Source: an uncultured Fretibacterium sp. (GTDB lineage Bacteria; Synergistota; Synergistia; Synergistales; Aminobacteriaceae). Taken from it: DNA of 26,807 nucleotides. The notes under the pieces were generated by a model. It had not been told where the DNA came from. It was given only the letters and a program-made list of their open reading frames with translations, and did no database searches. The translations under genes were made by a program, and so were the position numbers. The DNA is taken from positions 1 to 26,807 of the forward strand of contig NZ_CAUUWA010000033.1 of assembly GCF_963548695.1 (NCBI RefSeq), given 5' to 3'. Positions 1 through 8,027 of the stretch are shown here, one piece after another (positions within the stretch are counted from its first letter, which is position 1; each line of letters opens with the position of its first letter).

Positions 1-197
1 CGGCCTCCCTTCGCCGCGTCGATCTGCGGCTGCTTGATCTTCGTGGCGGACCGGACGATCACGGCGTCGAAATCCCGAAGCGCCCCGCCCAGGGCGTCCG
101 GTTCGTAAAACTGCTCCACGACCTCATAGCCGTCCTTGCGGAGCTTCGCGACGGCGGCGGCGTCCATCCCATCGGTGACCAGAATTCTCTTAGACAT
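1..197 (-). CDS. serA: D-3-phosphoglycerate dehydrogenase, N-terminal part (runs off the left edge)
   Basis: Only the first 65 codons are present. The protein opens MSKRILVTDGMDAAAVAKL and continues with a VIVRSATKI segment, both typical of the N-terminal substrate-binding domain of phosphoglycerate dehydrogenases. That enzyme oxidises 3-phosphoglycerate to 3-phosphohydroxypyruvate, the first step of serine synthesis. The ATG at 195-197 is preceded by a good AAGGAG ribosome site. It lies 71 bp downstream of serC on the same strand, which makes the next enzyme of the pathway, so the two are probably one operon. The NAD-binding domain and any ACT domain are outside the window. A related 2-hydroxyacid dehydrogenase cannot be excluded from this fragment alone, but the pairing with serC strongly favours SerA. 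Confidence 0.88.
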   Translation of the reverse strand, partial: MSKRILVTDGMDAAAVAKLRKDGYEVVEQFYEPDALGGALRDFDAVIVRSATKIKQPQIDAAKGG

Positions 198-268
198 GGA
201 GGCTTCTCCTTTATTCACGGTATGCAGCTGTTCGCTGTGTGAAATTTTTTATGGTGGAACGCAGGATC

Positions 269-1354
269 CTAATGTTGGGCTTCGTACTTCCGGAGGAAGT
301 CGACCAGGGCCTCGACGCCCTCTCTGGGCATGGCGTTGTAGATGGAGGCGCGCAGGCCGCCGACGCTCCGGTGTCCCTTGAGGTTGTCGAACCCGGCGGC
401 CTTCGTGGCGGCCACCACCTCCGCGTCCTGCTCCTTGCTGGACGTCACGAAGGGCACGTTCATCAGGGACCGGTCCTCCTTCGCCACCGTGCCGCGGAAG
501 AGCTTGCTCTGGTCCAGGAAATCGTACAGGACCGCGGCCTTCTCCCGGTTGCGCCGGTCCATCTCGGCCAGGCCGCCCATCTTCAGGAGGTATCGGAAGA
601 TCTTTCCGCAGCAGTAGATGGCCCAGCAGTTGGGCGTGTTGTAGAGGGAATCGGCGTCGGCGTGGATCTTGTAGCTGAGGTAGGTCGGGACCTTGGGGTC
701 CAGGTCGTCCCGGAGCAGGTCCTCACGGATGATGGCGACGGCCATGCCCGCGGGGCCGACGTTCTTCTGCACGCCGCCCCAGATGAGCCCGTACTTGCTC
801 ATGTCGCAGGGGCGGGAGAGGAACATCGAGGACTGGTCGGAGACCAGGACCTTTCCTTTCGTGTCGGGGAGCCTGCGGTAGGTGGTGCCGTGGATGGTCT
901 CGTTCTCGCAGATATAGACGTAATCCGCGTTGGCGGGAACGTCCAGGTTGGAGCAGTCGGGAATGTAGGAGAAGTTCTTGTCCTTCGACGACGCGGAGAT
1001 CTTCACCGTGCCGTATTTTTGCGCCTCCTTGATGGCCTTCTGGGACCAGGCGCCGGTCTCGATGTAGCAGGCGACGCCGTTCTTCATCAGGTTCATGGGG
1101 ACCATGGCGAACTGGACGTGCCCGCCGCCCTGGACGAAGAGTATTTTGTAGTTGTCCGGGATGCCCATGAGCTCGCGCAGGTCCGCCTTTGCCTCGGCCA
1201 GGATGTCCTCGAAGACCTTGGAGCGGTGGCTCATCTCCATGACGCACATGCCGCTTCCGCGGTAGTTCATCATCTCGGCGGCGATCTCCTCCAGAACGGA
1301 CTCGGGCATCATGGCCGGACCGGCGGAAAAGTTATACGTGCGACCGTACTTCAT
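269..1354 (-). CDS. serC: Phosphoserine aminotransferase
   Basis: A 361-residue PLP enzyme converting 3-phosphohydroxypyruvate plus glutamate to O-phosphoserine, second step of serine synthesis. The N-terminus (YGRTYNFSAGPAMMPESVL) carries the NFSAGPA hallmark of SerC. FVQGGGHVQFAMVPMNL and the GGVQKNVGPAG segment, whose lysine should form the Schiff base with PLP, are also visible, as is the C-terminal GLRASIYNAMP segment. Length matches the family. The reading frame stays open upstream to 1477, but ATG 1352-1354 has a well-placed AAAGAGGT ribosome site and gives the family's usual N-terminus. It is followed after 71 bp by serA on the same strand. Confidence 0.95.
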   Translation of the reverse strand: MKYGRTYNFSAGPAMMPESVLEEIAAEMMNYRGSGMCVMEMSHRSKVFEDILAEAKADLRELMGIPDNYKILFVQGGGHVQFAMVPMNLMKNGVACYIETGAWSQKAIKEAQKYGTVKISASSKDKNFSYIPDCSNLDVPANADYVYICENETIHGTTYRRLPDTKGKVLVSDQSSMFLSRPCDMSKYGLIWGGVQKNVGPAGMAVAIIREDLLRDDLDPKVPTYLSYKIHADADSLYNTPNCWAIYCCGKIFRYLLKMGGLAEMDRRNREKAAVLYDFLDQSKLFRGTVAKEDRSLMNVPFVTSSKEQDAEVVAATKAAGFDNLKGHRSVGGLRASIYNAMPREGVEALVDFLRKYEAQH

Positions 1355-1595
1355 AAGAATCGACCTCTTTCCATAAAATTGTTTTTTCCGGATGACTCGG
1401 ATTGGTCGTTGGTCGGGGAGGCATGAGGCAAGGGAGGGCCGAGGCGAAGCGGGACACCGGACAGAACCCCGCGCCATGGGCCTTGCCGTATGGCTGCGCT
1501 CCCCGGCAAATGCAGTCCTTGCATCTCACGGGAGCGTCAGGTGAAGCCCTGTCGTGCCGCCAGAAATTTCGACATCGGTCTTCCCTCCCTTTCAT
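1332..1595 (-). CDS. Possible small Cys-rich protein coupled to the Rpn-family gene
   Basis: An 87-codon frame whose ATG overlaps the TGA stop of the upstream Rpn-family gene (ATGA arrangement, typical of translational coupling). The N-terminal half has an ordered set of cysteines (C8, then a CKDCIC cluster, then GAGFC), suggestive of a metal-binding knuckle. The second half is proline-rich and looks like non-coding sequence. The frame runs 23 nt into serC. I do not recognise a family. It could be a real short protein, or chance open sequence in GC-rich DNA between two genes; without it, 1355-1591 holds no gene. Function unknown. Confidence 0.35.
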   Translation of the reverse strand: MKGREDRCRNFWRHDRASPDAPVRCKDCICRGAQPYGKAHGAGFCPVSRFASALPCLMPPRPTTNPSHPEKTILWKEVDSYEVRSHV

Positions 1596-2620
1596 TCCTC
1601 GGCCATCAGCCCTTTAATCTCGTCAAGGGACAGCTCGGTCGCTTGGGCAATCTTATCAGGTTCAACCCCCACTTGAAGCAGGTTCCGCGCAGTCTCAACC
1701 CTGCCCTCGGCCCTGCCCTGAGCCATACCCTCGGCCCTGCCCTGAGCTATGCCCTGCGCCATGCCCCTGGCCGTCGCCTCGTCAATATGCGTCTCCTCTA
1801 TCGCCTTCCGGTCCATCTCAGCCATCTGCGCTCGAAGCTGATAGTATCGGTATTCCGGCGTCCCCCAATAGCTCTGCTCCACCGCATTCACCTTCTGGAA
1901 AACCTTGTCCTGCGTCAACACTTCCTGCACCAGTCTCACCCCCAGATCATCATTGACCATGTATCCGCACCAGACCCTGAGACGCTCCTCGTCCGTAAGC
2001 ACGGGGTCCGGCTCCAACTTCACCCTGCGACAGATTTCCGACAGACTCTCCCGCGCCTTGTTCATCTCCACGTAGAAAAGCTGCTGGATGTCCGTCAGCA
2101 CTTTCCCCTCGGGACTCATCCACCTGAATCCCCACACGCAGCGTTCCTCTCCCCGAAAGAGCTCAAAAGCCAGGAGACAGATCACGATCGTCGGCTCCAG
2201 CTTGCCGTAATCCTCGCCACTCCCAAGCGGCTCGATAAACAGCTTGTCCAGATAGAAAAGGCCACGTGGGATGAAATGCTTGTGGTTCTCACGCTGGAGC
2301 TCGACGTTCAGATGGCGCCCTTGCTCGTCAATCACCGCTATATCGAGCCTCGACTCCTTCAGGTAGGCGCCATCGGGGAGAAGAGCGGTATTGCGAAGCT
2401 CGAGTTGCTCGATACGGGGACAGCCCCGGACGGAGAACAGGGCATTGAGCAGGTCCCCCAGCAGGTCCAGGCGTGAGGGACAGCCCAACAGAAAACGAAA
2501 GAAAAGATCGCGCGAACGATCGATCTTCGTCGGAAGCCCGCCCGTCTCCTCGAGACGCAGCATCTCCCTACGATCCTCATTTGTCATTACTGGCAGGAGC
2601 CATTCTTCCCGTTCGTTCAT
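1592..2620 (-). CDS. Rpn-family recombination-promoting nuclease / PD-(D/E)XK transposase-like protein
   Basis: About 342 residues from the ATG at 2618-2620. The segment around TKIDRSRDLFFRFLLG, then LDIAVID followed by LNVELQRENHKHF, matches the Rpn/PD-(D/E)XK nuclease family: the Asp of LDIAVID and the E-x-Q of VELQ are the expected catalytic residues. The C-terminal tail is a run of GMAQGxAEG-type repeats followed by a short helical segment (LSLDEIKGLMAEE), common in this family in Synergistota and Firmicutes. Such genes are usually multicopy and behave as mobile or phase-variable genes. The frame extends to a GTG at 2669-2671 with a purine-rich stretch before it, so the start is uncertain. 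It is a stand-alone gene with no inverted repeats seen around it. Confidence 0.8.
   Translation of the reverse strand: MNEREEWLLPVMTNEDRREMLRLEETGGLPTKIDRSRDLFFRFLLGCPSRLDLLGDLLNALFSVRGCPRIEQLELRNTALLPDGAYLKESRLDIAVIDEQGRHLNVELQRENHKHFIPRGLFYLDKLFIEPLGSGEDYGKLEPTIVICLLAFELFRGEERCVWGFRWMSPEGKVLTDIQQLFYVEMNKARESLSEICRRVKLEPDPVLTDEERLRVWCGYMVNDDLGVRLVQEVLTQDKVFQKVNAVEQSYWGTPEYRYYQLRAQMAEMDRKAIEETHIDEATARGMAQGIAQGRAEGMAQGRAEGRVETARNLLQVGVEPDKIAQATELSLDEIKGLMAEE
1690..1775. repeat. Short tandem repeats inside the Rpn-family gene
   Basis: Imperfect GC-rich tandem units built on gccctgccctgag / gccatgccc encode alternating GMAQG and GRAEG peptides near the C-terminus of the Rpn-family protein. Such runs are prone to slippage, so copy number may differ between strains. 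Confidence 0.6.
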
Positions 2621-2795
2621 GTCTACCCCATACCCTCTCCTCACGTTCGATGCGGAGCTCTGGAACCTCACCCGTTGACCCCCTCACACAATCTATCGTC
2701 TGAGCGAAAAAATGTCAAATAATACCAAATCGCGTTTTAAGAAGGGCAAGAAAGGCCCCCTGATGAAGCTTCTGGTAAGGCCCTTAAGTTCAGCT

Positions 2796-2816
2796 ACGCA
2801 AATCTTTGATTTGCGT
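2796..2816. other. Perfect 9-bp hairpin, possible terminator or element end
   Basis: acgcaaatc, a 3-nt ttt loop, then gatttgcgt form a perfect 9-bp stem, followed on the plus strand by TTT. It lies in the gene-poor stretch 2621-2883 between the Rpn gene and the GLUG fragment. The tail is short for a rho-independent terminator and no plus-strand gene ends just upstream, so it may instead be a leftover of an element. Nothing else is recognisable in this stretch. Confidence 0.4.
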
Positions 2817-2883
2817 TTTCGATTACAGGGGATTTACCAGATTCTTCACCAGGGGCTTCGTCAGGGGAGGCCATCCACATTAA

Positions 2884-3588
2884 TCAACCTCAATCGACCT
2901 CAATGGCATCAAGTGGACTCCGATCGGAAATATGAACGACTACGAGAAACAATCGACCTTCTTCCGCAGCGCCTTCGACAAGGCCGGCCGCACGGTGTCC
3001 AACCTGTGCTACGAGACGGACGCCCTCACCGTCGGGGCCGGACTCTTCGGCGTCAGCGGCGGCACGATCAGCGGCTGCACCGCCTCCGGCATGGTGAAGG
3101 CCTCCGGGAGGGAGCCGGTCGGCATGGGCGGCTGCCTCGAGATGATGGATTCGATCACGAACTGCAGGGCCGACGTAAAGATCGTCACGACGAACGGCGG
3201 GCACGCCATCGGCGGCCTGTGCGGCTATTCCGGAACGCACCCGGACAAGGCAAAGCACTCTGTGACCAACTACCCCGCAATCATCGACAACTGCTCCATG
3301 ACGATCGACATCGACGCGAAGGATGCGACGCACGTCGGCGGCCTTGTCGGAACGGGTCTTTACTATTACGGCAAGGAGACGGCCTTCAGGATCACGAACT
3401 GCTCCGTGTCCGGCACGATCGACGGAGCCGTGACCCCCGGGACGATCCTCGGGCGCACCAACGCGGACAGCTCGTACGACGCGGCGACGAAGGCGAACGC
3501 GAAGGTCCTCGTCGACGGCAAGTCCTCGGGGGCGGAGGTCGGCACGACCAGCCGGATGTACGAGAGCGCGGACCAGGGAGACGAATAA
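2884..3588 (+). pseudogene. Fragment of a GLUG-repeat surface/adhesin protein, 5' end lost
   Basis: From ATG 2932 the frame gives 218 residues, but homology-like sequence begins earlier: in frame upstream, from just after a TAA at 2881-2883, it reads DLNGIKWTPIGN, the usual lead-in of GLUG-type domains (W-x-PIG ... FxGxFDxxGxTVSNL). Three GLUG-like units follow (about residues 36-55, 94-130 and 136-163), each with a GGLVG or GLFG core and a conserved N/G-C-S/T turn. Parent proteins are long, secreted or autotransporter-like proteins. This piece has no signal peptide, no ribosome site at the ATG and no anchoring domain. I call it a decayed remnant; the alternative is a small expressed non-secreted protein. 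Confidence 0.65.
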
Positions 3589-3742
3589 TCGCTCTTACCG
3601 AAGTCCCTGCCGAATTCGCTGTGACATTAACGGAGCGCTTTTGACAAGATTCGGCCCGCCTGGGCCGGACCCTGCGATATTTTGGCGTCGGGCCGTCCGG
3701 GTGACATTATCACAGAACAACGACAGACAGGCGGCAGGCATC

Positions 3743-3770
3743 TTGACCTTTTTCAAAAAAACGTTAAAAT
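3743..3770 (+). promoter_or_regulatory. Sigma-70 promoter of tRNA-Pro
   Basis: TTGACC at 3743-3748 and TAAAAT at 3765-3770, 16 bp apart, end 13 bp before the tRNA. Position and quality fit a strong stable-RNA promoter. Confidence 0.75.
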
Positions 3771-3783
3771 ATGTGGTCGTGTT

Positions 3784-3861
3784 CGGGACGTAGCGCAGTC
3801 TGGCTAGCGCATCTGCATGGGGTGCAGGGGGTCGGAGGTTCGAATCCTCTCGTCCCGACCA
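3784..3861 (+). tRNA. tRNA-Pro, anticodon GGG, CCA encoded
   Basis: A full cloverleaf can be folded by hand. The acceptor stem is CGGGACG/CGTCCCG, the D stem GCGC/GCGC, and the anticodon stem TCTGC/GCAGG around the loop ATGGGGT, giving anticodon GGG. The T stem is GGAGG/CCTCT around TTCGAAT, with discriminator A and encoded CCA at 3859-3861. The C1-G72 closing pair and GGG anticodon identify proline. It has its own promoter upstream and a hairpin terminator downstream. Confidence 0.95.
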
Positions 3862-3875
3862 TATTGCGACGACAA

Positions 3876-3909
3876 GGGCTCTTCCGCGGAAGGCGGAGCG
3901 CCCTTTTTT
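3876..3909 (+). terminator. Rho-independent terminator after tRNA-Pro
   Basis: A GC-rich inverted repeat (gggc ... gccc enclosing the self-complementary cttccgcggaag) is followed directly by six T residues, 14 bp after the tRNA 3' end. Confidence 0.75.
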
Positions 3910-3918
3910 GTTTTTCGT

Positions 3919-3947
3919 TTCACCTCCATTCCCTCTCCTTGTATAAT
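3919..3947 (+). promoter_or_regulatory. Probable promoter of the transketolase gene
   Basis: A perfect TATAAT at 3942-3947 with TTCACC (4/6) 17 bp upstream, just after the tRNA terminator and about 130 bp ahead of the transketolase start. It would give a leader of roughly 125 nt. Confidence 0.55.
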
Positions 3948-4080
3948 AAGTCCGTTCGGTTTCGTGTCCTTCCTTATCATCACCCGCCATGAGGGAAAGG
4001 CGTCTTCCCGTCTCCTCGCGGCGGCAAGGGCCGCGTTCGGCGGTTTTTCTCGATAGATATCGAAAAAGGAGTGAAGCGCA

Positions 4081-6018
4081 ATGTCTCTGCCCCATCTGCA
4101 TGGCTTTCCGGTCCCGTCCCTCTCCGGGGAACAGATCGTCTCCCTGGAGGAGGCGGCGCGTCTGGCCCGCATCGATGCCGTGACCATGGTCGCGGCCGCC
4201 AACAGCGGCCATCCGGGCGGCGCGTTTTCCAGCATGGAGATGTTCCTGTCCGTCTACGGCGTGGCGAACCTCACGCCGGAGAACTGCGGAAGTTTTGATC
4301 GGGACTACGTCGTCGTCTCGCATGGCCACACCTCGGCCGGGGTGTACGCGGCCCTCGCCGCCTGGGGGTTCTTCGATGCCATGGAGGCCGTCTCCCATTT
4401 CCGGAGCTGCGGCAGCGCCTTCCAGGGTCACGTCGAGCGCGACATCCCGGGCGTCGACTGGGGGACGGGGAATCTGGGGCAGGGGCTCTCCGCGGGCGTC
4501 GGCTTCGCGCTGGCACAAAGGGCGCGGGGCTGCAAGGGGCGCACCTATGTCCTGATGGGGGACGGAGGGCAGACGAAGGGGCAGCTCGCCGAGGCCCGGC
4601 GTATGGCCGTGAAGGAGGGACTCGAGAACCTCGTTGCCCTGGTCGACTGGAATGGCATTCAGATCTCGGGGAACCTCGACGCGGTGATGCCCTGCAACCT
4701 GAGGGCCCTCTGGGAGGCGGACGGCTGGGAGGTTCTGGAGTGCGACGGGCATTCCTTCCAGGATCTTTACGGGGCGCTGCGCGGCGCGGGGTCCGGGGGA
4801 CGCCCGACGGTCCTGCTCTGCCGCACGGTCATGGGCAAGAACGGCGGGGCCATGGAGGGGACGCACGAATACCACGGAAAGTCCCCCAAGAAGGATATCT
4901 ACGAACAGGTCATCGAGGGGCTGCGGGGCGATCCCGGCGTCCTGAAAAAGGCGCTGGAGCTGCGTGCAGCCCCCTCCCGCTTCATGGGCAGGAAGGTCGA
5001 GCCCCTCGTCCCCTCCCTGGACCTGGGAAAGTCCTTCACTTACGACGAGGCGAAGATGGACAACCGCGGGGCCTTCGGCCGTGCTCTGGCCGACGTGGGG
5101 CGCCTGAACTGCGGAAAGGAGGGGAGGACGCCCCTGCTGGTGTTCGACTGCGACCTCGCCCCCTCCGTCATGACGGAGGAGTTCCGCAGGGAGTGTCCGT
5201 CCGGCTTCGTGCAGTGCGGAATCCAGGAGCACTCCACGGCCACGGCCTCGGGCGCGGCGGCGGCGGGGGGCGTCGTCTCCGTCTGGGCGGACTTCGGCGT
5301 GTTCGGCATCGACGAGGTGTACAACCAGCAGCGCCTGAACGACATCAACCACGCGGGCAACAAGACCGTCCTGACCCATGTCGGCCTCGACGTCGGGGAG
5401 GACGGGAAGACGCACCAGTGCATCGACTACGTCGGGCTGCTGCGCAACAACTTCGGGTGGAAGCTCGTGGTCCCGGCCGACCCGAACCAGACGGACCGGG
5501 CGACGCGCTGGATGCTGGGCGCGCCGGGGTGCATCTGCCTGGCGATGGGGCGCAGCAAGGTCGATGCCGTCGTGGATGCGCACGGGGACCCCGTCTTCGC
5601 CGGGGACTACCGCTTCGAGTACGGCAGGGCGGTTCGGGTGCGGCAGGGCGGGATGGGGACGATCTTCGCGCTGGGGTCGATGACCCAGAAGGCTCTTGCG
5701 GCCGCCGGGCTCCTGGCAGGGCAGGGCATCGACGTCTCGGTCTGGAGCGTCTCCTGTCCCCTCGAGGTGGACCGGGCCGCCCTCGGGGAGGCCTGCGCCT
5801 CGGGGTATGTCCTCACCGTCGAGGACCATCACGCGGGGAGTGGCATGGGGGCGGTCATGGCCCTGGAGATGGTTCGCGGCGGATTTTCGGCCTCGGTGCG
5901 ATTCGAGGCCATGGGCGTGACCCGTTACGGGGACTCCGGCCCCGCCGCCGAGGTCTACCGCGCGATGGGGCTGAGCCCCGAGGGCATTGCCGAGACCTTC
6001 GCCCACCTGAGGGGCTGA
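4081..6018 (+). CDS. tkt: Transketolase (single-chain)
   Basis: 645 residues, the full length of a one-chain transketolase, which moves two-carbon units between sugar phosphates in the non-oxidative pentose phosphate pathway using thiamine diphosphate and Mg2+. The N-terminal half has AANSGHPGG, SHGHTSAGVYAAL and the ThDP/Mg motif GDGGQTKGQ with the downstream DWNG asparagine. The C-terminal half has the GIQEHS segment, holding the expected catalytic Glu, and GEDGKTHQ. Here QEHS replaces the commoner AEHN, and the ThDP motif reads GDGGQTKG rather than GDGxxxEG, so it is a divergent member and substrate range is uncertain. The ATG follows an AAGGAG ribosome site. queH lies 54 bp downstream and is probably cotranscribed. 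Confidence 0.88.
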   Translation: MSLPHLHGFPVPSLSGEQIVSLEEAARLARIDAVTMVAAANSGHPGGAFSSMEMFLSVYGVANLTPENCGSFDRDYVVVSHGHTSAGVYAALAAWGFFDAMEAVSHFRSCGSAFQGHVERDIPGVDWGTGNLGQGLSAGVGFALAQRARGCKGRTYVLMGDGGQTKGQLAEARRMAVKEGLENLVALVDWNGIQISGNLDAVMPCNLRALWEADGWEVLECDGHSFQDLYGALRGAGSGGRPTVLLCRTVMGKNGGAMEGTHEYHGKSPKKDIYEQVIEGLRGDPGVLKKALELRAAPSRFMGRKVEPLVPSLDLGKSFTYDEAKMDNRGAFGRALADVGRLNCGKEGRTPLLVFDCDLAPSVMTEEFRRECPSGFVQCGIQEHSTATASGAAAAGGVVSVWADFGVFGIDEVYNQQRLNDINHAGNKTVLTHVGLDVGEDGKTHQCIDYVGLLRNNFGWKLVVPADPNQTDRATRWMLGAPGCICLAMGRSKVDAVVDAHGDPVFAGDYRFEYGRAVRVRQGGMGTIFALGSMTQKALAAAGLLAGQGIDVSVWSVSCPLEVDRAALGEACASGYVLTVEDHHAGSGMGAVMALEMVRGGFSASVRFEAMGVTRYGDSGPAAEVYRAMGLSPEGIAETFAHLRG

Positions 6019-6072
6019 GCGGCGCGTGCGGCTCTGTTCGAGGCGGCGCTGTTTGAAGAGGGACGGATTGTC

Positions 6073-6741
6073 ATGACGGCGGGGCGCATGATGCTTCATA
6101 TCTGCTGCGCGCCCGACGCGACGGTGCCGATGCGCGAGCTTCAGGCGGAGGGTTGGGAGGTGTCCGGTTTTTTCTACGGCTCCAATATCCATCCTCAGGA
6201 GGAGTACCTTCGGCGCCTTGCCGCGCTGCGCACCCTCCGGGACTGCGAATCCGTGCCCGTGGTCGAGGCCCCCTATCTTCCCAGGAGCTGGTTCGACAGG
6301 ATGGCCGGCCTGATGGAGGAGCCGGAGGGTGGGGTGAGGTGCACGGCCTGCTTCGCCCTCCAGCTGGAGGCCGCGGCCCTCGAGGCTCGGAGGAAGGGTT
6401 ATGGGCGCCTGTGCTCCAGCCTGACGACCAGTCCGCACAAGGACGTCCCGAGGATCCTTCGTCTGGGGGCGGAGATCTGCGGCCGCCACGGGCTGGACTG
6501 GGAGCCCCGCGTGTGGCGCAAACACGACGGCTTCCTGCGGTCCTTGAAGCTATCCCGGGAGATGGGGCTGTACCGGCAGAACTACTGCGGCTGTCTTCCG
6601 AGCCTTTTGGGGCGGAGCGCACGCTCCTGCCCCACAGGGGTTCAAAAGGCGGCGACGCGCTCTCCGATCCTGCCGGACAGGGTGCGGACCTCCTGCGCGT
6701 CCGCCTCGAAGCCGGAGCGCCCCATCAGTCCGTATGTATAA
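6073..6741 (+). CDS. queH: Epoxyqueuosine reductase QueH
   Basis: QueH reduces epoxyqueuosine to queuosine in tRNA, the last step of queuosine synthesis; it is the non-cobalamin alternative to QueG. The conserved cysteines are all visible: adjacent C11-C12 in HICCAP, C90 and C93 in RCTACFALQLE, and C172 and C174 in NYCGC. They should hold the Fe-S cluster and metal site. SSLTTSPHKD is also characteristic. The family usually ends soon after the YCGC motif. Here the frame runs about 45 residues further as low-similarity sequence, 100 nt of it inside the convergent pgi gene, so the natural stop seems lost or shifted. The start is ATG 6073 behind GAAGAGGGA; ATG 6088 is an alternative. Confidence 0.87.
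   Translation: MTAGRMMLHICCAPDATVPMRELQAEGWEVSGFFYGSNIHPQEEYLRRLAALRTLRDCESVPVVEAPYLPRSWFDRMAGLMEEPEGGVRCTACFALQLEAAALEARRKGYGRLCSSLTTSPHKDVPRILRLGAEICGRHGLDWEPRVWRKHDGFLRSLKLSREMGLYRQNYCGCLPSLLGRSARSCPTGVQKAATRSPILPDRVRTSCASASKPERPISPYV
6602..6650. other. Large hairpin between convergent queH and pgi
   Basis: Outer arms gccttttg and caaaaggc enclose an inner stem gggc-ggagc / gctcc-t-gccc. The outer right arm overlaps the pgi stop codon. There is no T run on either side, so it is not a classic terminator, though it may help end transcription from both directions. Confidence 0.5.
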
Positions 6742-8027
6742 TTCTTGCCCTGCTCGACCCCGGGCTGGTCGAACGGGTCCACCCCCATGAGGTAGCCCGT
6801 CAGGGCCGTCACGTACTCGTAGAATTGGATGAGCGCCCCCAGCCGGAAGGCGTCCAGGGCCGGGATGGAGAGCGAGACGACGGGGCGCCCGACCTTGTGC
6901 AGCGCCGCCGCCGTGGCCTCGGCCTCGAAGTTCCTCAGCGTGTCCATCGATTTTCCGTACAGGTAGGAGAGCTTGTCGAAGGACCTCTCGGACGCGGCGG
7001 GCAGGGCGATATCCCCCTTGCCCTGGTCCACGGTGAGGACGGTGTAGAATTTGTCGTCCGGCCCCGAGGTGTAGAGCTGGATCTGCGAGTGCTGATCGAT
7101 GGCGCCCAGGGCGCGCACGGGCGTGGACCCCTTGCCGTCCTTGCCCAGGGACTCGCCCCAGAGCTGCGCGAACCACTCCCCGAATCGTTCCAGGGGATCG
7201 GCGTAGGCCATCAGGACGTTGATGTTGCGCCCTCGGTCCATGTGCATGAGGTTGAGCCCGGCCAGGATCCAGGCCGGGTTCTCCAGGACCAAGGCGGACC
7301 GGCTCAGCCGCGCGTCGAGCTCGCGGGCCCCCTGAAGGAGCCCCTTGCAGTCGATACCGAGCGCCCAGGCCGAGAGGAGCCCAACGCAGGACAGGACGGA
7401 AAAACGTCCCCCGACGTCCTCGGGAAGCACCAGGCTCTTGCACCCGGTCTCCTCGACGAAGGGACGGAGGATCCCCTTCTCCTTGTCCGTCACCACGACG
7501 ACCCGTTCACGGGCCGATGCCTCTCCCAGCGTGTCCCTCAGCTTCTCCCAGAAGAAAAGAAAATTCGCGGCCGTCTCCGCCGTGCTACCCGATTTGCTGA
7601 CGACGACGACGGCGGTGCTCTCCGGATTGATGAGGTCCCAGATGGCGCGGTTCTCGGCGGAGTCCACGTTGTCGGCCATAAAGAAGCGCGGTGCGTTGCG
7701 CTTCGAGGCGGACAGCTCGTTCCAGAAGGAGGGGAGGAGGGCGTTGTGGAGCATGAGGTTGCCCAGCGCGGACCCCCCAATTCCCACCTGGACGATCGAT
7801 TCGCGGGTGGCCAGCCATCGGGCCAGCGTCTGGATGGCATCGACGTTGCGCCCCGGGAGGTCCATCCATCCGAAACCCTGCCTGCCCGCGGCCGCGTTTT
7901 CCCGCAGCCAAGTATCCCCCGCCCGGAGCCTGGGCCTCAAAGCATCGATATCCTCAAAGGCGACGGCCCTGTCCCCTCCCATGAGTGCCGCGCCGTAGGC
8001 CAGCGACAGCAAGGATCTTTCCTGCAT
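6642..8027 (-). CDS. pgi: Glucose-6-phosphate isomerase
   Basis: 461 residues; interconverts glucose-6-phosphate and fructose-6-phosphate in glycolysis and gluconeogenesis. It shows VQVGIGGSALGN, the phosphate-binding SKSGSTAET, EWFAQLWGESLGKDGKG with the catalytic glutamate, the HSQIQLY histidine segment, and DQPGVEQGK with the C-terminal catalytic lysine. Length fits the shorter bacterial form. The ATG is preceded by a strong GAGGAGGGG site. It stands alone on minus, convergent with queH. Confidence 0.95.
   Translation of the reverse strand: MQERSLLSLAYGAALMGGDRAVAFEDIDALRPRLRAGDTWLRENAAAGRQGFGWMDLPGRNVDAIQTLARWLATRESIVQVGIGGSALGNLMLHNALLPSFWNELSASKRNAPRFFMADNVDSAENRAIWDLINPESTAVVVVSKSGSTAETAANFLFFWEKLRDTLGEASARERVVVVTDKEKGILRPFVEETGCKSLVLPEDVGGRFSVLSCVGLLSAWALGIDCKGLLQGARELDARLSRSALVLENPAWILAGLNLMHMDRGRNINVLMAYADPLERFGEWFAQLWGESLGKDGKGSTPVRALGAIDQHSQIQLYTSGPDDKFYTVLTVDQGKGDIALPAASERSFDKLSYLYGKSMDTLRNFEAEATAAALHKVGRPVVSLSIPALDAFRLGALIQFYEYVTALTGYLMGVDPFDQPGVEQGKNYTYGLMGRSGFEADAQEVRTLSGRIGERVAAF

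Noticed and set aside
239..1426. 395-codon plus-strand frame opposite serC
   Set aside because: Antisense shadow of serC in GC-rich DNA; low-complexity Val/Gly/Asp product and no ribosome site.
2712..3644. 310-codon plus-strand frame over the GLUG fragment
   Set aside because: Its latter two thirds is a shifted reading of the GLUG frame (Arg-rich); no ribosome site at its ATG.
3595..6525. 976-codon minus-strand frame opposite the tRNA, transketolase and queH
   Set aside because: Runs across a tRNA and two well-supported genes; its Arg/Pro/His-rich product is typical of an antisense frame.
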